64,000 nucleotides of DNA from Taenia hydatigena (GCA_036345935.2 JADWOT020001347.1:1-64000); one strand, 5' to 3'; numbered from the stretch's first letter, positions 45,923 to 58,689 are shown. Made by a program: numbers and translations. Notes: a model not told the origin generated them from the sequence alone.

Positions 45923-47652
45923 CTTCAGCAACAACAACGACGAGGTCGGAACTTTAGTGTCACAGAGGGTCGAGCAACAGCAGTGGGGCAAACGAAGAAG
46001 ACAGGATCGATTTCCCCTCTACTACTCCTCATGCCCATCGGGTCACAAACACCGCAACATCTCGCAGCAGCGGTAATACCAAAAGTAGGAAGCAGCGACG
46101 ACGCAGCACCTCCCTCTCATCACCCTCCCTCCCTCCCAACCTCCTCCTCCTCCTCTATTTCCTGCTGCGCCGACCGCCACTTCAACTCTGACAGTCATCT
46201 GCAAAGAAAGTCAAAATCCTATCAAACTAATAGGTCTCAGTTGCAAACTTCTTTCTGACCAGACAATCAGCACCCAAAGCAGCCAGCAGCAGCAATTGTT
46301 GGTAATTGTGATCAATAGAAGTCCACTACTGCTACAGCCTTCCACGCAGACACTTCTGAGTCGCCGAGATGCCGCCCTATTTCTCTAAGACAAACAAATA
46401 AACAACCAAACATAAACTCATGTCGAAGCTGAACCCGCGTTCAGGAGATCAGTGAGGTCGGACTTCCTACACTACATCATCGAGAACTGGAATTTTAGCT
46501 AACACGGTGGAAACCAATCCATGCTCATTCGAAGAACGACCAGAACAATCGTAACCAACAGATCAATGTACTCTACAGCAGCATAGAAGTGCGTAGGAAG
46601 GGAAGTGATAAGCAGATACCCATAAATAAATGGGTATCTATCAGTGAGAAAATAATGAATGGGTAGAAAGCTCTTAACAAAGTTAAAGGTCTATTCATCA
46701 AACTAGGCCTCATTACCCAAAACTCATACCTATCAAAATAGCGAACCATTTAGAAACAACCGAAACAATCTCGATTATTCGTTAGAAATGTTGCGCAGTT
46801 AAAACACCAACGGGCAGGTAGTACAAATGGAAAACAACGAGTCTTGACAGCAACTGCAGCTGTTTCTTTAACGCTTTTTATATTTAAGCAGTTAAAGGAG
46901 GCAGATAAACAGGTGTATATATGTATACACACAATAGGTTTTTAATCGCAAGGAAATCTTGAATAAATGTCAAGCAAATGGGTTGGTTATAACTCTCCTT
47001 AACTAAGGTACGCATCATTGTTAGAAATCCATCGTCAGTAAAGAAGCTGAATACTTCTATAATTATCCAGACAATCCAAAATTATTACCTAAAGCATTGT
47101 AGAGTGTAAAAAATGCAGTTGTAGTTGGAAAACATGACGTCCTAGTGGTCACATTATGAAGCTTTTGCGTTTACTCTAGCAAGTAAAGGTAGAAAGGAAG
47201 GAAATCGGCAATAAAATGACCTGAAACCACAAATGTTAAAGTTGCGACCAGCAAGAAGCATTGAATACGTACCAGCCTTCAAATTTCTACAGCAAATTAA
47301 TCCTCGACTGATGAGAAACGAGGATCCCCAAAATGCACACTGCTCACGCGCTCAAAATACACAGCAAATTAATCACCTTAATGTTTGTTTGATAAAACAA
47401 ACGGGCTTTTAATTTATGTTTTTTATTTTTAAGTAAAAGCTATTGATAATAATAAAATTTGCCTTTAGTGTTATATTTATAAAAAAACATAAAACGAATA
47501 AATTGTAAAGTATACAGAGATGAGAAACTCAGCAACAAATCGTAAAGATATAAAAACAACTAAAACTATTTATGAACAATGTAAAGACAAAATCACGTTT
47601 TGCTAAATAAGCAAAAGGTTTTTTGCTATTCCTTTTTAGGTTTTAAGTCAGA

Positions 47653-47863
47653 TGGAGCGTGCTTTGTAGGTCAGAGACGGGACGGCAATTTGAACCTGGT
47701 TGCGGAGCAGTGCGTTGGCTCCCAAGTGCGCGATTTATCCCCGTTCTGAACTCTCCTACAAGATTTCTATGTGCCCGCTCTCTTATTTATAATGAGGATG
47801 TCGAAATGTGTTCGGACTTCTAATAGCAAGGGCGGAAAGAGGGAAGAGGAGGAATCCTCTACA
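47653..47863 (+). mobile_element. 5'-truncated LTR (family of 21801)
   Basis: Aligns with the LTR at 21801-22026 from shortly after its start to the terminal CTCTACA. The following bases (TCCGTTGCA) only weakly resemble the primer-binding site, and no gag follows. Its first 120 bases have an inverted counterpart at 22745-22870. Confidence 0.7.
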
Positions 47864-47869
47864 TCCGTT

Positions 47870-49615
47870 GCATAACATACTGACGTTTAAACCTATAAAA
47901 GTCGATGATCCTCTCCGATTCCTTGCAGATGTTTAATATTTGGCTGTTCATGATGAATTTTTCCAACTTTATATCTCTACCAACTACAACACAAAGGACG
48001 GTTAGGGTTACGAGAGAATGACTGGCATGTGTGGTTTGGTCCACGTTTGCTTTTGCGTTTCTTCTAATTAGGGTTTATCGATTTTTAGCGCTTCTTATCA
48101 CCCCACTTCTTCTTTCCTTTTCTTTTGCTCTTTCCTCCTTCCATTTATTCATCCATTCACTGCAGACATCTTCTCTTCTTTCCCCTTTTACTGCTCCTAA
48201 TTTTCTCCTTTACTTTCACACACACACGCACACCAGCTAGCAGCAAAATAAAGTCCCTTTCTTCATGGCAGGAAGGCAAACAGAAATCTCTGTTAATATC
48301 AAGCACCTCAGGATTTGATACATTAACCGTCCCTCCTAAGACGTGTCTCCGTACTCTAGAACGCAATGCAGGAGGACCCTAAAGGACCAGACATCAACCT
48401 TAGCATTTGGCTGGTAGCTGCTCGTGATTGCCTCTGGTGACAACCAACAAAAGGAAGGAGCACCTGGAGGGCGACAAAGATAACAGAGAGAAAAGTAAAT
48501 CACCAACTAACGCTTTGGGTCGATAGAGGAGCCGTTTATCTGATGGGCACATAAAGACCGAATAAACCAACCTTTGGTAAAGCCCCAAATATAGCCAAGG
48601 ATTTTCCACCTGAAGCTAGTGAGCGTCAAGGAGCCAATCTCTCGACACTCGTAAATCGCCCTTCAACACTTGTCTTATCTCTAGATACCCTCGCGACCAT
48701 CATGACCATCAAATTAAACAAAATACCTGCAATCCTATTACTGTTGACTGACTAATCTACCGAAAGAATCAGTTTAAACACGCGGCAAGCCTTTGCCGTT
48801 CGTAAAAACGCCTTCTCGAGGGAAAGTGACACGTAACTTTAGTGGATTAAGGCAGAGGCCAAAGGAAATGTACAATGGGTTGATGAGAAGGCCTTTGCAT
48901 GATCTTTTGTTCCTCAAGAAAGGCTTCAACGATAAGCCGTTAAAGCTCTACTTCACTGCTACCCTCAATCAGCGCATGAGACCCGGATAGAATATAATGA
49001 AGTTGCCCCTTCCCACTTCCTCCTCCGGTTTTATATCCTCTCAATGAATGACAGGATCCGTTGTACACAAAAGTGTCTTAGCCAGCCACACCTGAAAGGT
49101 GGGAGATCTTGCTGAGAAAGAGATAAGGAATCAAGAAAAAAAAACAAAAAAAAAGAATGCAGAAAAGACTGACCTGATCTACCGTCAATATGAGACGAAA
49201 TCCGAGATACCGAGTGCTGGTGATATGAAGTTATCGCAGTAAGATGTTACGCTCATGCCAAGCTTTGTGTCGATTAGTCACGCAATGACAAGTCCTGATA
49301 TGCCTTTTCTTGGCGTCCATAGTGTTCATATTCCTTTCCATTTCAGCGGTCGGGACTGCTGCTTGCAAGACTTGCCTGCAGAAATTCTAAAATGTCACCT
49401 TGGGTGGCTGTGCTTTGAGTTTCAGAATTTAAGGAGCATTCACCATTAGAAACACTTCATATTACGCAAAGAATTCGTCTTGTTCCGCAGCTAAATCTGG
49501 AATCATCGCTATAGGCGCATTGAAGCCCAACTTCTACGAGATAAAATTTTTCGGTAGGATAGGAGGAGCAAGTCGTGGTCACTGGACTGCTACGTTCAAA
49601 CCAGATCACACCACT
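47870..49615. other. No gene recognised; short pyrimidine-rich piece
   Basis: 48050-48300 is pyrimidine-rich and ends with 'cagctagcagcaaaataaagtc', matching the family B junction at 3420-3460 in the same orientation; it is a fragment of that repeat. From 48300 to 49615 I see only short ORFs and an A-rich patch at about 49135-49155. Confidence 0.5.
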
Positions 49616-52600
49616 GCGCGGAGGTGGAGTGTTTAGTTACCGGATCGACGCCCAGAAGGAGTCGCACGTAGAGATGGATATTTGACCGGTCAATGGATAG
49701 AGCGGAGTGACTGCAGACAGGTGGAGGCAGTAAAATGAGGGGGAGGAATTGGATAAGGAAGGCATCCGTCCACATTCACTTTGTAAATGAAAGCACTCCG
49801 CCCCTTACTCGACAGGATGGCGGTGTTACTTCATAACAAAGCGTCGTAAAAGGCGCGAGCATTGGACGAGTCCTGAACAAGTTCCAAGAAGTAACATGAA
49901 GCGAGGGAGGGGAGAGAGCACCCGCCTTCCCACCATTGCCAAAGCAACTTGCATCACTTCTCCGTTAGCCTCATTTCTTTCGATAACTCCTGACCGATGC
50001 GGGGAATGTGGCAAGGAAGAATCCACATACCGGAAGTTGGAATTACTACATACCGACACACCTGCCCGCGCATAGAGCCCTGCAAGCAGTGTGACCGCCT
50101 CCACCAATCAATCAAATCGCACACCAGGGACTGTTATAACCCTCCTCACGCACCCTGAATACTCACTAACTGCCATCACACCACCACCGCCACCACCACG
50201 TCCAGAATCCAGAAGCCACGTCAACAAGTAGCTATTGCAGCATATACAAGGAAGAACAATGCGTCAAGGACCAAACACTTTCAAAGCAGACAAGCGTTTC
50301 AGCAGACGAGGTCACTCGTCCACGCCTTCCATGGCAAGAAAATAACACCCCTCACTTGGTGAAGTAGGGCACAAACAACAAGAACCACGAGATCCACATT
50401 CCAGTGTCATAGACGGTCGAGCAGCAGCAGTGGGGCAAACGAAGAAGACAGGGTCGATCCCTGAGTTGTGATGTTCATCGCATCATAAACGCCGCAACAT
50501 CTACTGCCAGCAGCAGCAATATCAGCAGCGGTAGTAGTAGGAGTGGAAAGCAGCGACGATGCAGCACCTCCTCCTCCTCCATTTCCTGCTGCGCTGACTC
50601 CCACTTCAACGCTTATAGTCATCTGCGAAGAAAGTCGAACTCCCGTCAAACTAATAACAGTCTCAAGTGTGCACTTCTTTCTGACCAGACAATCACCACC
50701 CAAAGCGGCTACTAGTAATTAGAAATTCACTGCCACACTCAACCACCAACTGCATCGCCGAAAGCACGTTAATGTGGGATGCATTAAATGTAGTAGTAGT
50801 AAGCAGAGGAACAAATCACACTCAACAATTTGCTTAACATTGTGTCTGAGGATGATAACGTACAAGCGAACTCACCTGTTGGTTATTTTCCCCCTTCTTC
50901 ATCTCCTTCCTCCTCCCTTGAGTCGGACGTCTCATCGTCTCCCTCAACGCCTACCCACTCCTCCTCCTACAGCTGTTGCTGCAATACATGCCCTCGCCTC
51001 TTCAGCACGCTTCGTACCCTCAGCACCTGTAAAACATTTACACCTCACCTGCAAAAAAGGACAACAAAAATGAATATGCCAACACAGTTTACCCAACCTC
51101 CATCAAAACCCAAACAAGTCAACGATGGAGAAATGAAAATGCAGCAATCACTCCCATACACGTACAACCCTCCCAACTAGGGCAACTTTACCCCTACTCG
51201 TGCATTGCATTTCGAGGCTCCAAAAATGAGATTCACGAAAATATCTGGTGTAGACAATAGCGTGCAAATCGCATACAAACTGAGGCAAGTCATGCAGTCG
51301 TGATTCCACGCAATGGGGAATGGAAAGCGCTCTTTCATTGGTACTTGTAATCCATGGAAGTCTACTACCACTACAGCCTTCCAGGCAGGCACTTCTGAGT
51401 CGCCGAGATGCCGCCCCATTTTTCTGGGTAAGAAAAGCAAACAAATAAACAAATCAAACACCAACTCATGCCGAAGCTGAACCCGCGTTCAGGTAGTCAC
51501 CGAGATCGAACCTCGTAGTCTACACTAGGAAAAAGGCCAAAACAACATCGGGAACTGAAGTTTCAAGTAGTACGGTGGAAGTCAATCCATACCCATTCAA
51601 CGCACGATCAGAACAATAGCAAATAACCAACCAAAGTATTCTACAGCTGCATAGAAGTTTATGGAAAGGATACGAATAATCAGGCGCCCTTACATAAAAT
51701 AGGTACTTACCAGTGGGAAAATAATTAATGGGTAGGAAGCCCTGAGCAAAGATAAGGGTCCACTCATCAAGTTATGCCTCATTACCCACAACTCATTCCT
51801 ATTAAAATAGTGGAACATATAGAAACAACCAAAATTATCTATATTGTTGGCTGGAAGTGGTATGCAGCAAAAACCCACTCGAATAGGTAGCGCAAACGGT
51901 AAACAAGTCCTATCAGCAACTGCAGCTATTACGTTGACGTTTATTATAATACGTAAGCAGATAATGAAAGCGGATGAATGGTAGTACACATACACACACA
52001 ATAAGTTCCTATTCGCAAGAAAATATTAAATAAATGTCAAGCAACTGGGGTGGTTACGCATCATTATTGGAGGTTCATCGTCAGTAAAACAACTAAACGC
52101 TTCTATATCCACCAAAGCAATCCTAATTTATCGCCTTTAATATTACAGAGCGAAAAAATGGACGTGACTAGGCATTGTATTCGGAAAACAAAACGACTTA
52201 ACAGTCACACCATCAAGCTTTTTTTTGCTCTAGCAAATAAACGCATAAAAGAAGCAAATTAGCACTAGAAGAACCTAATAACAAGTTTCAACCCTTAAAC
52301 TAATAGAAAAATTACGAAATATGCACCAGATTTCCGAATACTACGGCAAATAAATCCCAGTTGATCGGAAACAATGACCCAAATTGCACACCACCCACGC
52401 TCTTAACGTTCAAAACCAACCAATCACATTAACGCCTATTCGATAAAACAAATAAACTTTTAGCTTCGTGTGTTTATTTTGCGAGATAAAAGCTACTACC
52501 AGCATTGGAATTTGCCTTATAGTGTTGTGTTTAAGAAGTAAGTGCATAAACGAAATAAATTACAGAGAAGGCAAAGACAATAAATTAGGCAGCGAATTGT

Positions 52601-52690
52601 AAAGTTGTACAAACGAGTGCAATTGTTAAAATGCAATGCATAAAGAATATTAATGTGTAATCAAAGTAACACAAAGGATTCTGTCTTTAT
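49616..52690 (+). repeat. Third, older copy of the outer right arm
   Basis: 49616-50715 aligns with 45085-46285, and 51336-52690 with 46310-47640, in the same orientation and less closely than the two arms match each other. 50716-51335 (about 620 bp) interrupts the alignment and is absent from both arms. It contains an unrecognised Ser/Pro-rich open frame (50830-51180). The copy ends beside duplication C copy 2. This third copy serves as an outgroup for changes between the arms. Confidence 0.75.
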
Positions 52691-53214
52691 TTTTAATTTA
52701 TAACCAGTATGAAGCATGAGGTATATAACAAGACTTACGTTTAAATTCTGTTAAAATCTATTTTCGTCTGCGATTTGCTGAAGTTTTTCAATATTTGAAT
52801 ACTAATTTTGATCTCTTCGTATAAACTCTACACAAAAGTCGTTTAAGGTAATGAATAAATGATCAACTTTTTTGGTTTGCTGCGCGTTTGGCTTTTGAGT
52901 TTCTTCTCATTCATTTCGGTAGTTTTCCCAACTACTGAGGGCCGATATTTGCAAACGTGAGTGTCTTTTTTATGCAACTCAGGATTGCAATGAATATGGG
53001 TGGTCTTAGTGATTGTGCACGCAAATACGTGTTGACTCGCAGTCGATAAATGGACGCGTGGAGGAATGGGTGAGAAGATCCGCCAGCTGAACGCTAGCAC
53101 AGTAAAAGCTTAAAGCTGTTTAAAGTTGTAGGCAAGTAGGAGCATACATACTCGTTATTTCATGCTTTTATTCTCGACATGGATGCGGTGCTTCCATGTG
53201 CTGGAAGAATGGAT

Positions 53215-53472
53215 TTATTCTTTCTCTTTCAGGGACATGGTGCTAGTCGATGCGTCACAGCTTAACAAGTTGATTGAATTCTGAAGATACGGCTGCTTTA
53301 CTCTTTTGGGGCTTTCATCTTTGCTGCCTGGAATAAATACATGTGGCATGTTTTCCATATCACCGATTCTATCGGTAACAAGACTATTGTTTGTATTTAG
53401 GGCAATAAAGCTGATGAAGCACAGTCGTATCTTCAGGTTTCTGAGAAGGATCTGACTCGTTAGACCAGCAAA
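53215..53472 (-). CDS. Possible 3'-terminal exon, unknown protein (copy 2)
   Basis: Duplicate of 31409-31666: the same 258-nt length, an acceptor GCTAACTGCAG next to 53473, and the same stop and tail (MSLKEKE). Substitutions are a mixture of silent and replacement changes; no frameshift or stop has entered. The product is unknown and no upstream exon is found. Confidence 0.3.
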   Translation of the reverse strand, partial: FAGLTSQILLRNLKIRLCFISFIALNTNNSLVTDRIGDMENMPHVFIPGSKDESPKRVKQPYLQNSINLLSCDASTSTMSLKEKE

Positions 53473-54472
53473 CTGCAGTTAGCGTGATTACTTAAACGAG
53501 GCAACTAGTAGTGGGCGTGGTGGTGGCTTTCTCTGTTAAGAAGACAGTGACTAGTTTGCTTAGGTGTTGCGTCTAGCAGGGATTTGGCGTAACTCGGGTT
53601 CTGTTTGCCGAGTTATTTTCGATGAGGCCTCATGATCATGAGTACTTCGTGATGTGCGCAAGCAAATGGGCTAGAAGTTGATTTCAGCAGGTGTTGCCTG
53701 TGAAGAGAGAGAAGGGAAAAAGAAGAAGGTAGAGGATGGATGAGGGTACATATAGTGAAAACCGTATTACTCCACGCGTCACTCGGCCAATTTTTACTTT
53801 TGAAGCTCGAGGCAGAATGTTGGTACTACTGAGACAGTGCTCGGTAGCTGGTGTTTTGTCAGCTAGACGAACTGCACGATGGCATTTGTGGTAGTTGGAT
53901 CACAAGGCTAGGGCTGGGTTCCAGTGGCGGTGATGGCGGGAAAAAGTAAAGAGAAGGAGAGGAGGAGGCGTTGGTAGCGGTGGTGAATTGGTAAGGAAGG
54001 AAGGCACGCTCATCAGAAAGGGAAGAAGAACGAGGCTGTGTGTCTTCATTCTGCCTGGTTGCTGCGCCGCCGTAGTACTAGAGCACCCTAACTACAATTA
54101 TTCCAATCGATTAGCTGGACACTTACTTATTTTTTTAGCAACACTTTACACAAACTGACTGATCAGGGTGATGTCAACGCCATCACTCAATGCCTATGCA
54201 AAAGCGCATCGTCCTTCGTCAGGACATCACACCCATCGACGATGGCAATCATGCCATCTGACTTGGCTTGGATAACCCATTGAGAAGTCGGAACGCCATA
54301 AACGGCGCCGCCTTAACTGTTAGTTTTGAAAGAGCAGAGATTCTTCACATGCCTTGGATCCAAAAGTTTCTGGTCGGACAAAAGATAGGGCAATGCAGAT
54401 GCTACGAAGCATGCGTAATCTTTGCGTTGGTTAGTTCTCTCCCTCCCCAATAGGTCTTTGAATCTCTCTCTA

Positions 54473-55624
54473 CTCGTGCACTTCTGTTGGCATCATCAAA
54501 CTCCCCATCATTCCTATCCTCCTACGATAACGTTTCTGCATGCCATTTTTGTGCCCATCCAATACTCTTCTTGCACATCATAGTCGAAACTTATTTTATA
54601 GGATCCGCTGAAGCATAACGATTGCAGGTATTGTGAGCTTGCTGTTGGAGACAGCAGCTTCAATTTATTGCTAAATCAAGTCCAAGTAGTTGCGCTCAAA
54701 ACTCTTGCCCTCACAGGCAATTATCTTTCCTCCGCTTCGTGCACACCTCTAAGCTCTGCCATAGATTAAGACAACAGGAAAATGTTGGGCACTCAGCAAT
54801 GTGGAATCAGCACCGCCTTATTGTAGTGTAAGGCTTTCCCCTTAAATACGTTCCAGAATGCAATTAGGAATGCTGTTAGCGACTGCAGTCCTATGCAAGC
54901 GAAAGTGGCGCTGAAGGCATAGAAATATGCTTTGTTTAATTCGTATTGTGTAAACAGGCACATATTAAACGCATTTGCCTGCTCACTCAAACCTGTTGGG
55001 TTTGTGGTTCTACTGAAATGCAATAAGTAGTAGCGGTCGAAGGAGAGGTCGGAAGCGCACATTGGAGTCAACTGCAAAACAGATTAGAAAGGTGGCGCAT
55101 CATTGCATTCGCCTGCTGTTTTACGACCCGCATCAGCCGCACTGAGACTTGGACACAAGCAAGGCGGATCAGGTAACAGTCTTCTATTCCCACTTAAAAT
55201 AGGGTGGAACTCCTGTGTCAGGCGACGCTGTTTAATTTCTCATCCAAAGTTCCTTGCGTCATAATCGCTGATTCGATTGTGCGTCTCAGCAGGATTTCGT
55301 GTTGGAGTGAACTTCCGCCTCGCACGCATTGCCGTGGCATTGCGGTGATGGGAGGCGTTTGCCCTCATCATTGGAACGTTTGGTAAAAATACGCGGACGG
55401 TCTAAAGTGGTATGGAAAAGAAGACTTAGAAAGTATATTGGGATGGCATATTCATTGCATGGAAACAAACAGGAAAATCTCTCACATTCAAACACCATAA
55501 AATCTGACAAATGAACCAATCCTTGTTCTTTGTGCTTTGGTAAGGTTAAACATCGAGCATGAGGACCCCGAAGGACTAGACTTCGGCTTTTCTCTTCGGC
55601 TGATAGACGATTATCATTGTCTCC
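54473..55624. other. 1152-bp segment present only in duplication C copy 2
   Basis: Copy 1 joins directly across this point. The flanks share only CTCTCTA/CTCC-type sequence and no clear target duplication. The segment contains the possible exon 54793-55071. Upstream on the same strand is a further open frame (55286-55660) whose start (acceptor AATTTTAG, near 55640) lies in the shared sequence. It looks like gene-derived DNA deleted from copy 1 or inserted into copy 2. Confidence 0.65.
54793..55071 (-). CDS. Possible terminal exon of a membrane protein
   Basis: On the minus strand a strong acceptor (polypyrimidine run then TTTTGCAG, 55072-55080) opens a 92-codon frame to a stop at 54793. It encodes a Cys-containing extracellular-like part (LTPMC..., NMCLFTQYELNKAYFYAF), one hydrophobic span (FACIGLQSLTAFLIAFWNVF) and a short basic tail (KGKALHYNKAVLIPHC). 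This resembles the last transmembrane segment and tail of a multi-pass protein such as a tetraspanin, but no diagnostic CCG motif is present, so I leave it unnamed. The rest of the gene is not in view or is lost. Confidence 0.4.
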   Translation of the reverse strand: MTPMCASDLSFDRYYLLHFSRTTNPTGLSEQANAFNMCLFTQYELNKAYFYAFSATFACIGLQSLTAFLIAFWNVFKGKALHYNKAVLIPHC

Positions 55625-55943
55625 AGTGCCGAAGTAGCCAAAAAGTGCTAAAATTGGCAAGAAGAATGCATTTCATCAAGCAACTCCTACAGCTGACATG
55701 TAATTTTTATGATGAGCGCTTAAGGACCGCAGCAAACAAAAATTGAATAAAATTTTAAATAAACTTAAAAACTTTGTTCCATTTGATGTCAGTGAGCCTC
55801 AAGTGGCCAATTCTGTCTGCCATCAAGCCCGAGACTTATCGCAGCCATCACGACCTAGACGCTTAGCTAAGCAAAGAGGTTGAGTCCATTATTGCTGACC
55901 GGCTGACCGACCTAAAGAACTCGTTTGTACTTTGGCCAGCCTT

Positions 55944-55961
55944 CCCTAACCCTAACCCTAA
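55944..55961. repeat. Interstitial telomeric hexamers (CCCTAA)x3
   Basis: Three exact CCCTAA units, the strand-complement of the TTAGGG metazoan telomere repeat, at the right breakpoint of duplication C copy 2. Copy 1 has unrelated sequence at this point. Confidence 0.85.
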
Positions 55962-56329
55962 GATCAGCATTATATTTTAGAGATATATGGGATTTGAGTA
56001 TAATTTCTTGGGTTTGTAGAGATGAAGTTAATTTTGGAAATGATTTACTTCCATCTATGTCCGTACGGCGGGTGTTATCAGCTGTCTTAAATGGAGGAAA
56101 GTAAATTGCTTTTACATCTGTTTAACAGGTAATAGATTACTCTATGCATGCGACATTTTGTATTGGCCAGAGGACTGTTTTTGCTAGCTATTGTATTTCT
56201 ACCACTTTTTTTGCCATCACCAGACCAACCAATTCTCCAGTTAGGCAGGAGTTATTGTGCTACTGACATGCTATTAACAGCATGATTCTGATAACTTATG
56301 GCATACCGTTGTAAAAATTTTGTTTGGAT
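55962..56329. other. No gene recognised
   Basis: Short AT-rich interval between the telomeric hexamers and an inverted copy of family B. Confidence 0.5.
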
Positions 56330-57040
56330 AATTTTGGATGCTCTACCCAAACGCGCTTGCAATTGAGTTTGGTGACTGATGATGCAAGTGTTCCACGTGC
56401 GGGACTCTACCGCCTATTGTGCTCACTCCTACCTTTCATCGGCCCTTGGGTGGCTCCACCCGATTTGGGTATGACGGAGGAGCCTTTGGATACAAAGGAC
56501 GGTAATCGCAATGTGAGATGCGTTCCACTACCTTAAGCCTCCAAATCACACTTTCTTTGACGTCTACACCAGCTTCACCACGAGGCGTGCTTACAGGAGG
56601 CCTTTCATCCAATCACGTTTCGGCACAGCTTCATGCTTCTTCTCATTCGCTGTCTGCTGCACACTTAAAGGAATGACGCACTACGCAGACTCCGGTGTGA
56701 ACAGGCTTGTAGGTGAACAGTGGGGTGAGCAGCGGTGACAGCTCTATATTGACATGCGGGTGGTACAGCCGAAGCGCTGTAAAAGCGCTTATATATTGAC
56801 GTCTGAATGACAATATTTTGATGCTCGTAAGACCTAAGTAATGAGTTGGGAATGCTCTGACCAGTAAATTTTGTCTCCTCATCACTTTGGCTCTCAAGGA
56901 AATAATTTTGTGACAATTCACAAGACTCTGCAAGTGTTCCCCTTCGACACAAAGCGGCAGTTTTCATAAAGGTGGAGCAGGGTCCAGTAAAAATCATGCT
57001 TAGTGGCTGAGACAACAACGTAAATCAATGTGTCACCAGT
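56330..57040 (-). repeat. Composite repeat family B, copy 3 (body only)
   Basis: Reverse-complement match to 10250-11040 and 13736-14580, with the same landmarks ('cacccgatttggg', 'caagactctgc', 'catgcgggtggtac'). The purine-rich tail is missing. The open frames at 56643-57018 are not preserved in the other copies. Confidence 0.7.
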
Positions 57041-58689
57041 GAAGACCACCCGCGCATAGGCGACTCATCGTTTCCGGATACAGAGACAAAAGCCCTTTCT
57101 TAACTTCGATTATCATCTATTTGCCCCGTTTTGTCGTGAACTTCGAGCGATTCTCACTTCCTCCCATCTCGAGGCCCACAGCATTGCGCATTTTTTGATG
57201 GAAAAATGTTTCCATAACTGGTAGATATTCAGGTGATGGCATTTGTTTTCTACTTGCCAATGCGTTTTTTGATGGACACCGCCTCCCACTCCCCGTCCAT
57301 TCGCCTGCCGACCTTAAAAAATTCCCTTGAAGGAATCGACTAGCCTTCTTTGTGCAGCTACAAATCCATCCATCAAAGCCCTCTGCTTACCTTCATCTAC
57401 CCAATCGCTATACCCTGCTAGCCAGGTGGATGATACTTTCTCGCATTCGCGTGAACATTTACAAATCTTTTGTCATTCTAACGACATCTTCGTTTAAAAT
57501 TGGGAGCGACCGCTAACTACCCTGTTGACCCACTTGCCCCATGTCCACCTATTGGTTTAGCTTTTACACCATTCTGGAACCATCCTTCACTCCTTTTTGA
57601 TCCACCTGACCAAACATCCATTTCAGATCTAATCTCATATACATTATCTTTACGATGAATAAGCCCCCTAATTTTATGTCTGCACCCAAACTCGGACTTC
57701 ATTACTCTTGCTAACTTAGGTGAATCCATTTCTTTCTCCCCTTCCTCTCTCCCTTCCATGAAAGCCATCAAACGGTTAAGCCGCTCGTCCACGCTTGAAT
57801 CATCTTACCATTGACACACCCTAATTCAAGATTTCGTGACACTATTTCAGTTAGATTGCATAGTTCGTTAGGTCAGCATGATTTCTTGAAGTCTTGGTTT
57901 ATCTCAGCCCTCTTTTGTCAACCTCTCCTTTCAAATCGGAGTCCTGGTCTATGAATCCTATTCATTGACCATTCTTCCCTCGATAAAAGGCATTTCAGCG
58001 CATTTCAAGTAGTGTGCTACGAATGCCGTCCAAATTGTTATTTGCTCACTCCTTCACCATTTTAATCATTTAAAAAGACACTCCTTATCGAAAATATCCA
58101 TCCATGAATACATGGCCGATGCCGAAACTGGTCATCTTGCATTAGGGTTGCGTGGATTTTGTGGAAATTTGCGCAACAAAGTACAAAATCAAAATGTCAA
58201 CAATAGCACCGAATTCGCACTAAGCCCACTCTTGCTGCCCTCGACATTCGGTTCGAAGAGAATTCCACTTGTTTTGTTCGTTTGCCTTTTGTCTTATCGA
58301 CTAAGGAACTCTCAATGGTCGAAATTTTCGGTCGTAGTTGCAGGCATTGTTAAATTCCATGATTGGCCTTTATTCAAAATGCTGCGTTTCCCTTTTCTGG
58401 CACAAACAAAAGCACGTTAAATTTCATGTTCCGTCTGCCTCCATCTTACTTTACAATAGGTTTCCACAGTTAAGATATGCGGCTGAGTATAGCGCATTTT
58501 GCAGCTCCTTGTCTTCGTATAAAAACGCCTTTCATAGTACCAATAATAAACTAGTGTTTGGTTAAGTAGGCAGATAACCTCATCACTGTTATTTGTGCGG
58601 AGCTCTTCCACAGGAGTTGTAAGCTGCTCACCGTTCTGCAATTCACGTTAGTGACATTCGCAACCAACGATATATCGACCATGGTTGAA
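57041..58689. other. Unannotated DNA with one isolated protein-like ORF
   Basis: Most of the stretch shows nothing. On the minus strand 57517-57804 is open for 95 codons, with a soluble, charged composition (for example FMEGREEGEKEMDSPKLARV, then GGSKRSEGWFQNG) unlike the low-complexity frames elsewhere. It has no ATG at its start (the first Met is internal), no recognisable domain, and no copy in the window. It may be an exon or a retroelement remnant. Confidence 0.25.

Larger units (their letters stand above)
39418..47776 (-). repeat. Large inverted duplication, right arm
   Basis: Reverse-complement partner of 22745-30888. The inner end matches the left arm at 'gaggttgttg' (39420s and 30888). 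The outer end matches as far as GTGCCC at 47771-47776, inside an LTR that continues here but is truncated in the left arm. The right arm holds 1.26 kb missing from the left (44572-45835), part of which has a counterpart in the third copy at 49616-50290. The left arm therefore lost it. Confidence 0.9.
52708..55943. repeat. Direct duplication C, copy 2
   Basis: Matches 30888-33011 in two blocks (52708-54472 and 55625-55943) around a 1152-bp segment found only here. Small differences include a 24-base loss near 54040. The right edge coincides with three CCCTAA hexamers. Confidence 0.9.

Noticed and set aside
52843..53100. Minus-strand ORF shared with 30977-31294
   Set aside because: The two copies differ mostly by amino-acid-changing substitutions and end at different stops, so there is no sign of coding constraint.
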